A stretch of DNA of 64,000 nt from Paenibacillus phytohabitans (GCF_013141775.1 NZ_WHOB01000069.1:248001-312000), one strand, 5' to 3'. Positions 8,139 to 17,258 are shown, numbered from the stretch's first letter. A program made the numbers and translations. Notes: generated from the sequence alone by a model not told the origin.

Positions 8139-8490
8139 GTTATGATTTGAGTGGATCGTTGAGACTGAATCCCGGAGACGGGGTTCGGTTTTTTTGTCAG
8201 TTTGGAAGTCGGATGATCTTCATTCAATTCCAGTAGGTCCCACAAATTTCCGTATAAATCTTTAAATACAGCAACTGTTCCATAAGTTTGTTCTTTGGGC
8301 TCTCTAATAAATTCTATTCCCCTGAGAACCATTTCATTATAATCTCTCCAAAAATTACTACCCATCTTTTATCTTGCTCTGGCTGATAGATATCTTCAAC
8401 TAAGGTGAAATTCAACTTTCTTGTATTAAATTCTATCGCTTCATCATAATCTTTAACCACCAAAGCAATATGTACAATGGACTGGATCAT
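8135..8490 (-). pseudogene. Decayed VOC (glyoxalase/bleomycin-resistance-like) gene
   Basis: Read on the minus strand from an ATG at 8488-8490 (GAGG upstream), the N-terminal half is a clear VOC domain start (MIQSIVHIALVVKDYDEA, later VEDIYQPEQDKRWVV). It then breaks. The C-terminal half (FWRDYNEM, GIEFIREP, TVAVFKDLYGNLWDLLEL) continues in another frame from about 8365. The middle of the domain, some 35-45 residues including part of the metal and substrate site, is missing at the junction near 8365-8375. The simplest reading is an internal deletion with frameshift. Homology ends near 8215, and the remaining open frame runs through the hrtA terminator. It is AT-rich compared with its neighbours. 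Confidence 0.7.
8164..8195 (+). terminator. Intrinsic terminator after hrtA
   Basis: ACTGAATCCC pairs with GGGGTTCGGT (10 bp, two G-U pairs) around loop GGAGAC, followed by a run of T. Confidence 0.85.
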
Positions 8491-8529
8491 TTCTAATTCA
8501 TCCTCTTTTTCTGGCCGAGGCAGAGGCGA

Positions 8530-8672
8530 ATTCCTCTAATTCTTTTCCTATACCTCTAATTCCTTTCCAATACCTTTACTTCTAATTGAGGAGTCTGTTT
8601 TTTTATTGAGTTAAACTGCCCGTTCGTTGAACAGAGGCAGCTGACCATGTTGATCGGCTGCCTTCTGTTATT
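8530..8672. repeat. Short direct repeats and a hairpin
   Basis: CCTCTAATTCCTTTCC and variants recur three times at about 8533-8590. Downstream, AACAGAGGCAGC and GCTGCCTTCTGTT form a hairpin (about 8633-8670) next to CTGCCCGTTCGTT. A related CTGCCCGTTAGTT occurs near 9390. Neither hairpin side has a T-run, so a dispersed repeat is more likely than a terminator. Confidence 0.45.
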
Positions 8673-8694
8673 GAGTTAATGTTCCCAGTTAGCT

Positions 8695-9201
8695 TTATGA
8701 ATCGTCTACTTTGAACTCCCCTTCAATTTCTCTTAAATTATTCTTAATCGTTATATATCTTTGCGATCCTAATAATAATTCACTATATAAAAACATGTAT
8801 TGCAGGTGATACCTCATATCAAATTTATTCTTGTGATATTTCAATAAAAGATCTACATAGTCCGTATAGAAGAATAAAACATCCTTTGACCGTTTATTGA
8901 ACTTAATGGTATTGAAATAATTTGATAATTCATTTAGTTTCTTTTTAGTATAGGCTAAAATACTTTGAATATCTTCTTCTGATAACGATTCATAGGCTTC
9001 TGTCATTGCTTGCCAATGATCTTCAAGGATTTCTTTAGTTTCATGCAAAATTACATATATTGGTTTGAGTAATTCTAGTTCATGTCTAAGACGTCGAGTC
9101 TTGAATAGGTTTCTGATTTTTTGGAATATGAGACATTCCTCCTGGATATCGTCATAAGAGTCGCTGTACTCAGCATACTTCCTTTTAATTACGAAGACGA
9201 A
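8695..9201 (-). pseudogene. AT-rich unidentified gene lacking its start
   Basis: The frame stays open from about 9201 to the stop at 8695. The upstream part reads FVFVIKRKYAEYSDSYDD and EECLIFQKIRNLFKTRRLRH, and is continuous with the later residues. There is no ATG or GTG in the first 50 codons and a TAA lies just upstream (9202-9204). The only start is a poor TTG at 9046-9048. The protein is mostly helical and charged, and its first residues look like the end of a membrane segment. I take it as an N-terminally truncated gene; a 117-aa product from the internal TTG cannot be excluded. The family is not recognised. The low GC suggests horizontal origin. Confidence 0.5.
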
Positions 9202-9317
9202 TTAATTTTTTTGTACCGAGTAAAGATGTACTGAGTTAATGAGATAATGGTTGTTGGATATCGAATTAAGAGAGCATGAAATTCCAATCTATCGGTGAGC
9301 TTGATTTGAAAGCACAT

Positions 9318-9340
9318 AAGACACTTCGGTGTCTTTTTTT
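9318..9340 (+). terminator. Orphan intrinsic terminator
   Basis: AAGACAC-TTCG-GTGTCTT followed by T7 is a textbook tetraloop terminator, but no plus-strand gene ends here. It may be left from a lost gene. Confidence 0.8.
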
Positions 9341-9427
9341 ATATCCTCGCCAACTTTCCCAGTCACACCCAATTGTTATTTCTTCCACTAACCTGCCCGT
9401 TAGTTTAATGAAACACCTGCCCGGGGC

Positions 9428-9512
9428 GATGTATGCGAAAAACCGAACACAATGTGCTTCTGTGAAGGTAACCGGGCCAGATGTATGCGAAAAACCGAAC
9501 ACAATGTGCTTC
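9428..9512 (+). repeat. 33-bp direct repeat, two copies
   Basis: The 33-bp sequences at 9428-9460 and 9480-9512 are identical (begin GATGTATGCGAAAAACCG, end AATGTGCTTC), separated by 19 bp. Two copies with one short spacer and no cas genes do not make a CRISPR. A degenerate relative is at 1820-1845. Confidence 0.85.
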
Positions 9513-9721
9513 CCAGGATGCTGCTACGGAATAAGTCTGAATGGAGTTTTGTAAGGTAACTTTGTCCTTAATTAGGCAATTATGAATTTGGAAAAGAAGC
9601 AGCAGCTTTGTACTGCGATTCACATTCTTTGTTCAGCGGTAGATATCGTTGCTACCGGGGATGCCGCTCTGCGCAGCTCCGAGTTATGCTTAGAGGAACT
9701 GGAGCGAGGGGAGAAGCTGAC

Positions 9722-11974
9722 ATGGAAAATTCATTGAATCTGCCTGGTGTCTTGCTGCCGGCGGGGCTGGGCGGAGGCGGATATATTACCGGCCTGCTGC
9801 AGCATCCGGCGGACAACCGTGTATTATATGCCCGCTGTGATGTGGCGGGCGTCTTCCGCAGCAGGGATGGCGGGGAGAGCTGGGAGACCCTTAACCGGGG
9901 GCTGACCCAGGCTTACCATCACCAGGTGCAGAGCTTTGCCATTAGCTGTCATCACCCGGAGGTGATGTTCCGCTGCTGCGGCGAAGTGAGGAGCCGGACC
10001 TTCTACGGTGCGGTGCATAAATCAGCAGATGGCGGGAACAGCTGGTATGAGGTTTGCAGCGGGATGGGCTTCTACGGCAACGGGCCGACCCGGATGTACG
10101 GGGAGGTCATTGCCGTAGATCCCGTTCATCCCGGAATTATAGCGGCCGGCGGGTATACCGGCGGACTCTGGATCAGCAGGGATGAAGGAGAGAGCTGGGA
10201 GCAGAGCAGCCTTCCAGAGGAGCGTTTCGGGTGTGTAGCTTTTCACCCGGATCAGCCGGGTATGTTATATGCCGGAACGATCAGTGATGAGGAGCTGAAT
10301 ATGGATTATGCCGATCCGGGGGAGTACGGCATACTAGGGCTGCTGCAGGACCGCCCGCGGGGGAAGGCGGGCAGGATGTATCTCAGCCGTGACTCGGGAC
10401 AATCGTGGGAGCTGCTGGTTGAAGGTCCCAGCTTTGCCGGGCTGTCATTCGACAGCCGGGACCCGCAGCGGCTGCTGGCCGCCTGCATCTGGGGCGGCAT
10501 CAAGAGCAGTGCAGACGGAGGGCAGACCTGGCAGTCTGCCGGAGAAGGTCTGCTGATTGGGAAGCAGCGGTACGGGACCCTTATCCAGGATTGGCATGTC
10601 CCGGATCGCTGGTATACAGCACCTGATCTGCGCCCGCAGATGCAGGACATTCCGCCGATACCGCTGTATGTTTCAGACGATGGCGCGGAGCGGTGGAAGC
10701 TGCTGCATCATCACAATGATAATGATTTAAGCGGCTTTCCGGCATACATGGACAGCTTTAACGGAGGTTCACGGGCTTCAGCTGCCGGCTGGGCGATCTC
10801 CAAGATTATCGTAGACCGGTTCACACCAGGCCGCCTCTATCTCTGCAACTGGTATGGGGTAGCCTACAGCGGGGATGGCGGAATGACCTGGCGGGCCGGG
10901 CAGTTCCGGGGGCTTGAGACCACCTGCATGGAAGCGGTGGTAGCAGATAAGCTGCAGCCCGGCAAGTTCTGTGTCACCATGGCGGACCATTCTCCGAAGG
11001 TGACCGAGGATGGCGGTCTCTCCTTCCGCAATCTGCCCGGACTGTCCGGCTATTCCGGAAGCTCTGCGGCTGTTATTTCCGCTGCAGATCCGGGATTGTA
11101 TCTGTACGGCCTCATCGGCCACGGTCGTACAGCCTGTATAGCTGTATACCGCGATGGTGAAGACCGTGCCCGGGCAGCTCTAACACTGGGTCCCGGGTTA
11201 TTCGTGCAGGCTTTGCGTGAGGACGGCAATCAGCCGGGCACCTATTATGCCTATGTGGACGGGGCAGTCAGTGCAGGCGCAGGAATCTACCGGTCGCGGG
11301 ACGGCGGCACTTCATGGGACCGCACAGCTTTTCGGCCTCCGGCTTATGTGCAGACACTTCCGTATCAGAAGCGCTGGATTGAAGCCGAACTGCTGTCCGT
11401 TGTAGTCTATCAGGTCAAGAATGCCTGCGGGTCCAACCAGCTCATGGATACGAATCCGCATCAGGCAGGACAGCTAATTGCCGGAGAAGCCACGGAGGGG
11501 ATTTGGCAATCCTCAGACCATGGGGACACCTGGGATTTCATAGGAGAAGGGCTTCCTTTTCAGCATGGTGGCCCGGCTTCAATACTGAGCGCAGTGGCGT
11601 ACTCTCCCTCCTGTCCGGGGACAATCTATGCGGGGTTTATTTCGGAAGGGCTATGGCGCAGCAGTGACGGCGGACAGAGCTGGCACAAGCTGTTTCCGGT
11701 TATGGCCGGCAAGCTCTTCAATGTATCAGCACTCTGTGTTGGGCGGGGTGAACACGGAGAGGATGTGCTGATTTCGGCCAGCGAACCGATGGTCCGGACC
11801 TCCACAGAATCTGAAATGGCCTGGAGCCGGGATGGCGGAGATACCTGGGAGGAGTGGGAGCATGCCCCGCTTGGAGCTGTCCGCTGGAAGGGGATTGCGC
11901 TTGATTGTGAGGTCAGACAAGTGCTTGCCGTCACCTGCGGCAACGGTGCTTTTCGCGGGACAATCAGCCTGTAG
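9722..11974 (+). CDS. Asp-box (BNR) beta-propeller protein, GH74/sialidase-like
   Basis: 750 aa with at least ten Asp-box motifs of the form S-x-D-x-G-x-x-W/F: SRDGGESW, SADGGNSW, SRDEGESW, SRDSGQSW, SADGGQTW, SGDGGMTW, TEDGGLSF, SRDGGTSW, SSDHGDTW, SSDGGQSW, SRDGGDTW. Such repeats build the propellers of GH74 xyloglucanases, sialidases and sortilin-like proteins. The opening (YARCDVAGVFRSRDGG) resembles GH74. No signal peptide is visible, so it should act in the cytoplasm unless exported otherwise. The ATG at 9722 follows GAGGGGAGAAG; the open frame back to 9608 has no such support. Context (GH26, GH36 and sugar transporter genes) suggests an oligosaccharide-acting enzyme. The substrate is undetermined. 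Confidence 0.75.
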   Translation: MENSLNLPGVLLPAGLGGGGYITGLLQHPADNRVLYARCDVAGVFRSRDGGESWETLNRGLTQAYHHQVQSFAISCHHPEVMFRCCGEVRSRTFYGAVHKSADGGNSWYEVCSGMGFYGNGPTRMYGEVIAVDPVHPGIIAAGGYTGGLWISRDEGESWEQSSLPEERFGCVAFHPDQPGMLYAGTISDEELNMDYADPGEYGILGLLQDRPRGKAGRMYLSRDSGQSWELLVEGPSFAGLSFDSRDPQRLLAACIWGGIKSSADGGQTWQSAGEGLLIGKQRYGTLIQDWHVPDRWYTAPDLRPQMQDIPPIPLYVSDDGAERWKLLHHHNDNDLSGFPAYMDSFNGGSRASAAGWAISKIIVDRFTPGRLYLCNWYGVAYSGDGGMTWRAGQFRGLETTCMEAVVADKLQPGKFCVTMADHSPKVTEDGGLSFRNLPGLSGYSGSSAAVISAADPGLYLYGLIGHGRTACIAVYRDGEDRARAALTLGPGLFVQALREDGNQPGTYYAYVDGAVSAGAGIYRSRDGGTSWDRTAFRPPAYVQTLPYQKRWIEAELLSVVVYQVKNACGSNQLMDTNPHQAGQLIAGEATEGIWQSSDHGDTWDFIGEGLPFQHGGPASILSAVAYSPSCPGTIYAGFISEGLWRSSDGGQSWHKLFPVMAGKLFNVSALCVGRGEHGEDVLISASEPMVRTSTESEMAWSRDGGDTWEEWEHAPLGAVRWKGIALDCEVRQVLAVTCGNGAFRGTISL

Positions 11975-12052
11975 CGGGTATTGCTGCTTTTTAACTGCGT
12001 TGTCATTGCTGAAACACAGTTTTCGTTGCTGCGGGTTCTTGTTGAGTCTCAA

Positions 12053-12066
12053 GGAAAACGCTTACA
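12053..12066 (+). promoter_or_regulatory. cre-like site upstream of GH26
   Basis: GGAAAACGCTTACA matches the CcpA cre consensus TGWAARCGYTWNCW at 13 of 14 positions. It is 68 bp before the GH26 start, which fits carbon catabolite control. Confidence 0.6.
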
Positions 12067-12072
12067 TTTGAT

Positions 12073-12109
12073 GAGCCGGACGATGTAATCATCGAATATA
12101 ATCCGGCTC
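12073..12109 (+). promoter_or_regulatory. Dyad between cre site and GH26 start
   Basis: GAGCCGGA pairs with TCCGGCTC, enclosing a second hairpin CGATG-TAAT-CATCG; a TATAAT (12097-12102) lies inside the dyad. It could be an operator over the -10 or a leader hairpin. It lacks a T-run, so it is not a terminator. Confidence 0.45.
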
Positions 12110-12133
12110 TATTCAAATGGAGGACTGAACAAA

Positions 12134-15100
12134 GTGGCTGCACGAACGAGCAAAAAATGGTTGCATGGTTGCCTGGCCCTCGCTCTGTTTGTTGCATCAA
12201 TTCTCCTGCCGCCAGCGGTATCTTATTCGGCAGGGGAGAATCTGCTTGGAAATCCCGGCTTCGAAGCGGGAGATGTGTCGTGGGAGAAATGGGGGAGTCC
12301 GGTGGTGACAACCGCCGAGAAGCATGGTGGCGCGAAGAGTCTTCAGGTAAAGCGGAATACAGGCGGGGCATCTGCGTCCGTAGCAGTGCAGGAAGGTAAA
12401 ACCTACAGGGTAGGCTTGTGGGTCAAATTCGCAGGAACGGGAGTGACGAGTGCGGCGATCGATCTGGATGCCTTCGGCAGTCAGCAGACGAAGCAATATC
12501 TCTATTTCTCCGGTTCGACCCAGTGGGAGTATAAGCAGCTGCTGTACACACCGGCTCCCGGGGTGCAGTATATCCGCTTCTCTTTCTGGAACAGCACCAG
12601 CAAAGATTACTACATTGACGATGCGGTGATCCGGGAGAATGTAGATATTGAACGGCCGTCAACTCCCGGAACCTGGACAGCCGAGCATGAGACGGATTCA
12701 CTTAAGCTGACCTGGGCGGGCTCTACAGATGATATGGCGGTCGAATCTTACCAGCTGTCCTACAAAAAAACAGAAGACTCCGGCTGGAATACCTTATCGG
12801 TTCCCCATCAGGAGACCGTCACATCATACACCTATACTTTGCAGAATCTTGATCCATTCTCTGTGTATGCCATTATGCTGCGTTCCAGAGATACGGCCGG
12901 CAATACTTCCGGTGCTGTGATGGGGATGGAGGCGACACCGGGCGTGAATCTGCTCACTAACGGCGGTTTCGAAACAGCTTCGATCAGCCCGTGGACCGAA
13001 ACGGGAACAGTGCAGACAACAACCTACGGAACATACGCTGGACAATATGCGGCGCGCCTGACGGGCAATTCGGCAATCAGAAGCGAGGAGATTCCTGTGG
13101 ACGGGGAAGACTCTTATCTGGTTTCCTACTGGACCAGGTCAGCAGCTGTACCCCCGCAAGCATCTACCGTAAGCCTCAGTGTCTATCAGGAATCCTCTGA
13201 AACTGAGCATCCGCTGATCACAAATACTGCTTCGGTATGGGCACGCTCGGAGAATCAGCTGCGGACAACAGGTACCACCGAATATATACAGCTGACAGCA
13301 ATGAATCAGACAGGGACGGATCAATTCCTGGATCAGGTATATATCGGCAAGCTGCCGGAGCTTCCAGAGGACCTTGCACCTGGGGCGCCAGCAGGGTTTA
13401 CCGTGAACCTTGCTGATGGTGTGTCCGCAGATCTGGAGTGGCTGGCGGCTACGGGTCCTTTTGGTGTGAAGAATTATAGCATTACCTTCAAAAAGACGGC
13501 GGATACTGAATGGAGCAGTATAACGGTGCCTTATGTTCCTGGCCAATCCTTGTATGCCTATAAGCTGGAAGGTCTGTCACCTGAGAGTCTCTATGAGGTG
13601 AAGGTGACAGCGGTCAGCGAAGGGACGGCAGTGTCAGCGGCGAGTTCACTGGAGCTCACTACCGGCAAGATGTTCCCGGTGAATCCTGGAGCGTCGGAGG
13701 AAGCAGCAGCACTTCTGGACCGGCTCTATGCCACGGTCGGCAATGCTGTGTACACGGGGCAGCATAACTATTACGAAGCGCCATCCCTTTGGTATGATAC
13801 GGCAGCAGAATTGACCGGATATTATCCGGCGATCTGGGGTTCGGATTTCGCCTATTATACCGGCGGGGATTTCAGCGCCCTGCGCCAGGGCATGATTGAC
13901 GAGGCGATTGCCCAAGGTCATGCGGGCAGCATCATTACCCTGACGTACCACGAGCCCCGTCCAATGGATTCTGCCACCGCCGGGTGGGAAAGTGTCACAG
14001 GAGATGTAACGGCAGCTCAGATGACGGAGATTGTTACTCCGGGGACTGCACTCTACAATCAGTGGGCCGCTCAAGTGGATGAAGTTGCAGAATATCTTGC
14101 CCAGCTGAGAGACGAAGAAATTCCTGTGCTGTGGCGGCCGTATCATGAGATGAATGCCGAATTCTTCTGGTGGGGCGCGCGGCCGGAGCTGTTCAGGCAG
14201 CTGTGGGACAATATGTATGACCGTTTCACCCATCTGCATGGTCTGGATAATCTGATCTGGGTATGGAGCCCGAATGCCGAGAGCTCATGGGCCTATGATT
14301 CGGCTCCTTATTATCCCGGTCATGATGCCGTAGATGTGCTGGCGATGGATATCTATAACAACGATTACCGGGATACGTATTATAACAAGCTTGTGCAGCT
14401 TAGCGGCGGCAGACCGATTGCTATCGGGGAGAACGGGGAGCTGCCGGACATGGATATGCTGATGGAGAAGCAGCCCCGGTATGCGTATTTCATGACCTGG
14501 TCGCAATATTTGACCGACAAAAATTCACTCAGTGCCATTCAAGCGCTCTATAGCAATCCGCGTTCGCTCCATAACGGCGAAACAGGAAACGGCCCGTATG
14601 TGCCGCCGCCTGCGGACAGTTATCTCATTGATGATTTCGAGCAGTATGGCAGCTCGAACAGCAGCCTGCGTGCCAAATGGCAGCGGAATGTCTCCGGGAA
14701 CCTGGCAACGGTCACGCTGGACACTTACCATCTGAACAGCGGTACCTACGGGCTTAAGCTGGACTATACGGTAGGAAATCCCGGCTATGCGGGGTTATAC
14801 CGCAGCATGGGCAAGGAATGGCCAGGGATGGAAGCCATCTCCTTCTGGCTGCAGCCGGATGGCTCGAACCGGCAGCTTGCGGTTCAGTTTCATGAGACAA
14901 ACGGTGAGGTATGGGAAGCGAGTATTCCGGTTCAAGGCACAACGCCAGTGCTTGTTAGCATTCCTTTTACCGAATTCCTGCGGCCCGGCTGGTCTACCGG
15001 CGGCAACGGCGTCATCGATCTGGGTTCCATTAAAGAGTTCGCATTCTATATTGCCCAAGGCAGCGGGACACAGGGCAGCGGAACACTGTATATAGACGAT

Positions 15101-15136
15101 GTAAAAGCTATCAAATTACCGGTGGAGGAAGAATAA
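12134..15136 (+). CDS. Secreted multidomain GH26 beta-mannanase-like enzyme
   Basis: 1000 aa. Signal peptide (KKWLHGCLALALFVASILLPP, about 7-28); carbohydrate-binding-like domain (NLLGNPGFEAGD); FN3 domain (about 172-267); second carbohydrate-binding-like domain (NLLTNGGFETAS); FN3 (about 410-510); GH26 catalytic domain (about 525-815); C-terminal CBM11/27-like beta-sandwich (about 830-995). GH26 hallmarks are GQHNYY near the start, acid/base E672 in RPYHEMN, and the likely nucleophile E766 in IAIGENGE. GH26 enzymes mostly cut beta-1,4-mannans; an exo-acting variant is possible. The GTG start has GGAGG upstream, and a cre-like site fits catabolite repression. It is the extracellular enzyme of this locus. 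Confidence 0.85.
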   Translation: MAARTSKKWLHGCLALALFVASILLPPAVSYSAGENLLGNPGFEAGDVSWEKWGSPVVTTAEKHGGAKSLQVKRNTGGASASVAVQEGKTYRVGLWVKFAGTGVTSAAIDLDAFGSQQTKQYLYFSGSTQWEYKQLLYTPAPGVQYIRFSFWNSTSKDYYIDDAVIRENVDIERPSTPGTWTAEHETDSLKLTWAGSTDDMAVESYQLSYKKTEDSGWNTLSVPHQETVTSYTYTLQNLDPFSVYAIMLRSRDTAGNTSGAVMGMEATPGVNLLTNGGFETASISPWTETGTVQTTTYGTYAGQYAARLTGNSAIRSEEIPVDGEDSYLVSYWTRSAAVPPQASTVSLSVYQESSETEHPLITNTASVWARSENQLRTTGTTEYIQLTAMNQTGTDQFLDQVYIGKLPELPEDLAPGAPAGFTVNLADGVSADLEWLAATGPFGVKNYSITFKKTADTEWSSITVPYVPGQSLYAYKLEGLSPESLYEVKVTAVSEGTAVSAASSLELTTGKMFPVNPGASEEAAALLDRLYATVGNAVYTGQHNYYEAPSLWYDTAAELTGYYPAIWGSDFAYYTGGDFSALRQGMIDEAIAQGHAGSIITLTYHEPRPMDSATAGWESVTGDVTAAQMTEIVTPGTALYNQWAAQVDEVAEYLAQLRDEEIPVLWRPYHEMNAEFFWWGARPELFRQLWDNMYDRFTHLHGLDNLIWVWSPNAESSWAYDSAPYYPGHDAVDVLAMDIYNNDYRDTYYNKLVQLSGGRPIAIGENGELPDMDMLMEKQPRYAYFMTWSQYLTDKNSLSAIQALYSNPRSLHNGETGNGPYVPPPADSYLIDDFEQYGSSNSSLRAKWQRNVSGNLATVTLDTYHLNSGTYGLKLDYTVGNPGYAGLYRSMGKEWPGMEAISFWLQPDGSNRQLAVQFHETNGEVWEASIPVQGTTPVLVSIPFTEFLRPGWSTGGNGVIDLGSIKEFAFYIAQGSGTQGSGTLYIDDVKAIKLPVEEE

Positions 15137-15286
15137 GCCCACTGTAACTAACTCAAACCAGCCGGAGTGATCCGGAAAAAATCTCCGTTGCTGGACCACA
15201 GTTTTCGTTGTCTGCGCTACTGGTAGCTCCTTCCTGGAGATCATAGAATGAAGGTGTAAAGCAAAGAAACAGGAAGGATGACCAAT

Positions 15287-16240
15287 GTGGAAATCGAGCG
15301 GAGATTGCATATCCGTAAGGAAGGGAGCCGGGTATCCTGGTGGACCGGCTGGATCAGGCAGTGGGATCTTCAACTGATGGTTGTGCCGGCTATGATCTTC
15401 ATTTTCATCTTCAGTTACCTGCCCATGTACGGAGTTCTAATGGCTTTCCAGGATTATCAGCTGTTCGGCGGATTCTTACACAGTCCATGGGTGGGGCTGA
15501 AGCATTTCGAGGCTTTCTTCAATTCCCCGGACTTCTGGAGAGTCATGCGCAACACGATGGTGATCAGTCTGCTGAAGCTCTGCTTCGGCTTCCCGGCACC
15601 GATACTGCTGGCACTGATGCTGAATGAAGTCCGGAGTATAATGTTCAAGCGGGTCGTGCAGACCGTCAGCTATCTGCCGCATTTTCTCTCGTGGGTGATC
15701 GTCGGCGGTTTCGTAGGCTCGATGCTGTCGACTGATAATGGAAGCGTTAACATGCTGCTGATGAGCCTGAATCTGACATCTGAACCGATCAGCTTTCTGT
15801 CTGTGCCTGAATATTTCTGGGGCATTCTCGTAGGTACGGGGATGTGGAAGGAGATGGGGTTTGCCGCCATTGTCTATCTGGCTGCCATTGCCGGAATTGA
15901 TCCGCATCTGTATGAAGCCGCTTCCATCGACGGGGCGGGGAGATTCAAGCAGATCCAGCTGATCACACTGCCTTGTATCCGGCCCGTCATTATCATCTTC
16001 ATGATTCTGGCAGTGGGCAATATTCTTAACGCCGGGTTTGAAGATATTCTCATTCTGGCCACGAATCCGATTCTCCGTGATGTGTCGGATGTGATCGATA
16101 CCTATGTGTACCGGATGGGGATTCTGAATAACCGCTTCTCATACGCGGCAGCAGCAGGGTTGTTCAAGGCAGTTGTCAGTGTAACACTGCTGGCACTGGC
16201 CAATAAGGCAGCCAGAAAAATGGGCTCCAGCCTATGGTGA
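15287..16240 (+). CDS. CUT1 sugar ABC transporter permease, LplB-like
   Basis: Inner-membrane permease with about six TM helices. The cytoplasmic EAA loop is YEAASIDGAGRFKQIQLITLP, the docking site for the shared ATPase. The length (about 317 aa) and the pattern DLQLMVVPAMIFIFIFSYLP are typical of LplB/YtcP-type importers for plant-wall oligosaccharides. AGGAAGG at 15271-15277 touches the ATG at 15278 but is 9 nt from the GTG at 15287, so the GTG is preferred. It pairs with the next permease and the lipoprotein. No ATPase gene is nearby, as usual for transporters using a common MsmX-type ATPase. Confidence 0.9.
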   Translation: MEIERRLHIRKEGSRVSWWTGWIRQWDLQLMVVPAMIFIFIFSYLPMYGVLMAFQDYQLFGGFLHSPWVGLKHFEAFFNSPDFWRVMRNTMVISLLKLCFGFPAPILLALMLNEVRSIMFKRVVQTVSYLPHFLSWVIVGGFVGSMLSTDNGSVNMLLMSLNLTSEPISFLSVPEYFWGILVGTGMWKEMGFAAIVYLAAIAGIDPHLYEAASIDGAGRFKQIQLITLPCIRPVIIIFMILAVGNILNAGFEDILILATNPILRDVSDVIDTYVYRMGILNNRFSYAAAAGLFKAVVSVTLLALANKAARKMGSSLW

Positions 16241-16316
16241 GCGAAGCTGCCTCAAAGCGGTATAGATGCAGAAATGTTCATGAAATCAGACGCTGCGGGG
16301 AAAGGGGTTACAGGTT

Positions 16317-17216
16317 ATGATGAAGCTGTCAACGGGGGATAAAGTGCTGCAGCTGTTCATTTATATCGTTCTGATCCTGCTGGGCTTCGTCACCCTGTAT
16401 CCCTTCTGGAACTCCTTGGTTATCTCCTTCAATATGGGCTCGGATACATCGCTGGGCGGCATCACGTTCTGGCCCCGGGTCCCAACGTTTGATAACTATG
16501 AGGTTGTCTTTCAGGACAGCCGGATCGGGCAGGCGTTCATGATATCCATTCTGAGAACGCTGACCGGAACGATCCTGTCCGTGCTGTTCACAGCTATCCT
16601 GGCTTACGGGCTATCGCGTCATGAGCTGATCGGGCGCAGGTTCTATATGGTCTTCTGCATTATTACAATGTATTTCAGCGGCGGCTTAATTCCTACCTTT
16701 CTGCTGCTGCGGGAGTTTGGCATGATGGACACCTTTTGGGTTCTCGTTATTCCCGGGTTAATCAGTGTATATAATATGATTATTTTTCGGACCTTCTTTC
16801 TTGGCCTGCCGGCGGGACTGGCGGAGTCGGCACGGATTGACGGCTGCAACCATATCGGTGTGCTGATCCGCATCGTCCTGCCTATATCAGGTCCCGTCGT
16901 GGCCACACTTTCCCTTTTTACCGCCGTCTATCACTGGAATGACTGGTTCTCAGCCAGCATTTATATTAACGACCCGAGCCTAATTCCGATCCAGACGCTG
17001 CTGAAGCAGATCCTGAATTCTAACATTGTGACCGATCAGCTTCAGTCCGTCGGCAATGCAGCAGCCCAGGACCGTCTGGCTCTGGTGCAGTCTGTCACCA
17101 CCAAGTCGCTGATTATGGCTACCACTATGGTGGCAACGCTGCCGATCATTATGGTGTATCCGTTTCTGCAAAAATATTTTGTCAAAGGGGTACTCATCGG
17201 TTCCTTGAAAGAGTAG
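16317..17216 (+). CDS. CUT1 sugar ABC transporter permease, YtcP-like
   Basis: Second membrane subunit, 299 aa, six predicted TM helices starting with FIYIVLILLGFVTLYPFWN. The EAA motif is AESARIDGCNHIGVLIRIVLP. The end (FLQKYFVKGVLIGSLKE) is the standard ending of this subfamily. GAAAGGGG lies upstream; ATGs at 16317 and 16320 are both possible. It lies 76 bp after the first permease and 42 bp before the binding protein, so it is in the same operon. Confidence 0.9.
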   Translation: MMKLSTGDKVLQLFIYIVLILLGFVTLYPFWNSLVISFNMGSDTSLGGITFWPRVPTFDNYEVVFQDSRIGQAFMISILRTLTGTILSVLFTAILAYGLSRHELIGRRFYMVFCIITMYFSGGLIPTFLLLREFGMMDTFWVLVIPGLISVYNMIIFRTFFLGLPAGLAESARIDGCNHIGVLIRIVLPISGPVVATLSLFTAVYHWNDWFSASIYINDPSLIPIQTLLKQILNSNIVTDQLQSVGNAAAQDRLALVQSVTTKSLIMATTMVATLPIIMVYPFLQKYFVKGVLIGSLKE

Positions 17217-17258
17217 CGCAGATTTCTTGAACTCACATGTAGAGAGGGGTTACTTAAT

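Noticed and set aside
8633..8670. Terminator for the gene at 8695-9201
   Set aside because: The hairpin is good but neither side is followed by T's; it resembles a repeat also seen near 9390.
9428..9512. Possible CRISPR from two identical 33-bp repeats
   Set aside because: Only two copies with a 19-bp spacer, no cas genes, and a degenerate relative elsewhere; it is a dispersed repeat.
9276..9554. 92-codon open frame across the direct repeats
   Set aside because: It runs through an intrinsic terminator and both repeats; no conserved sequence.
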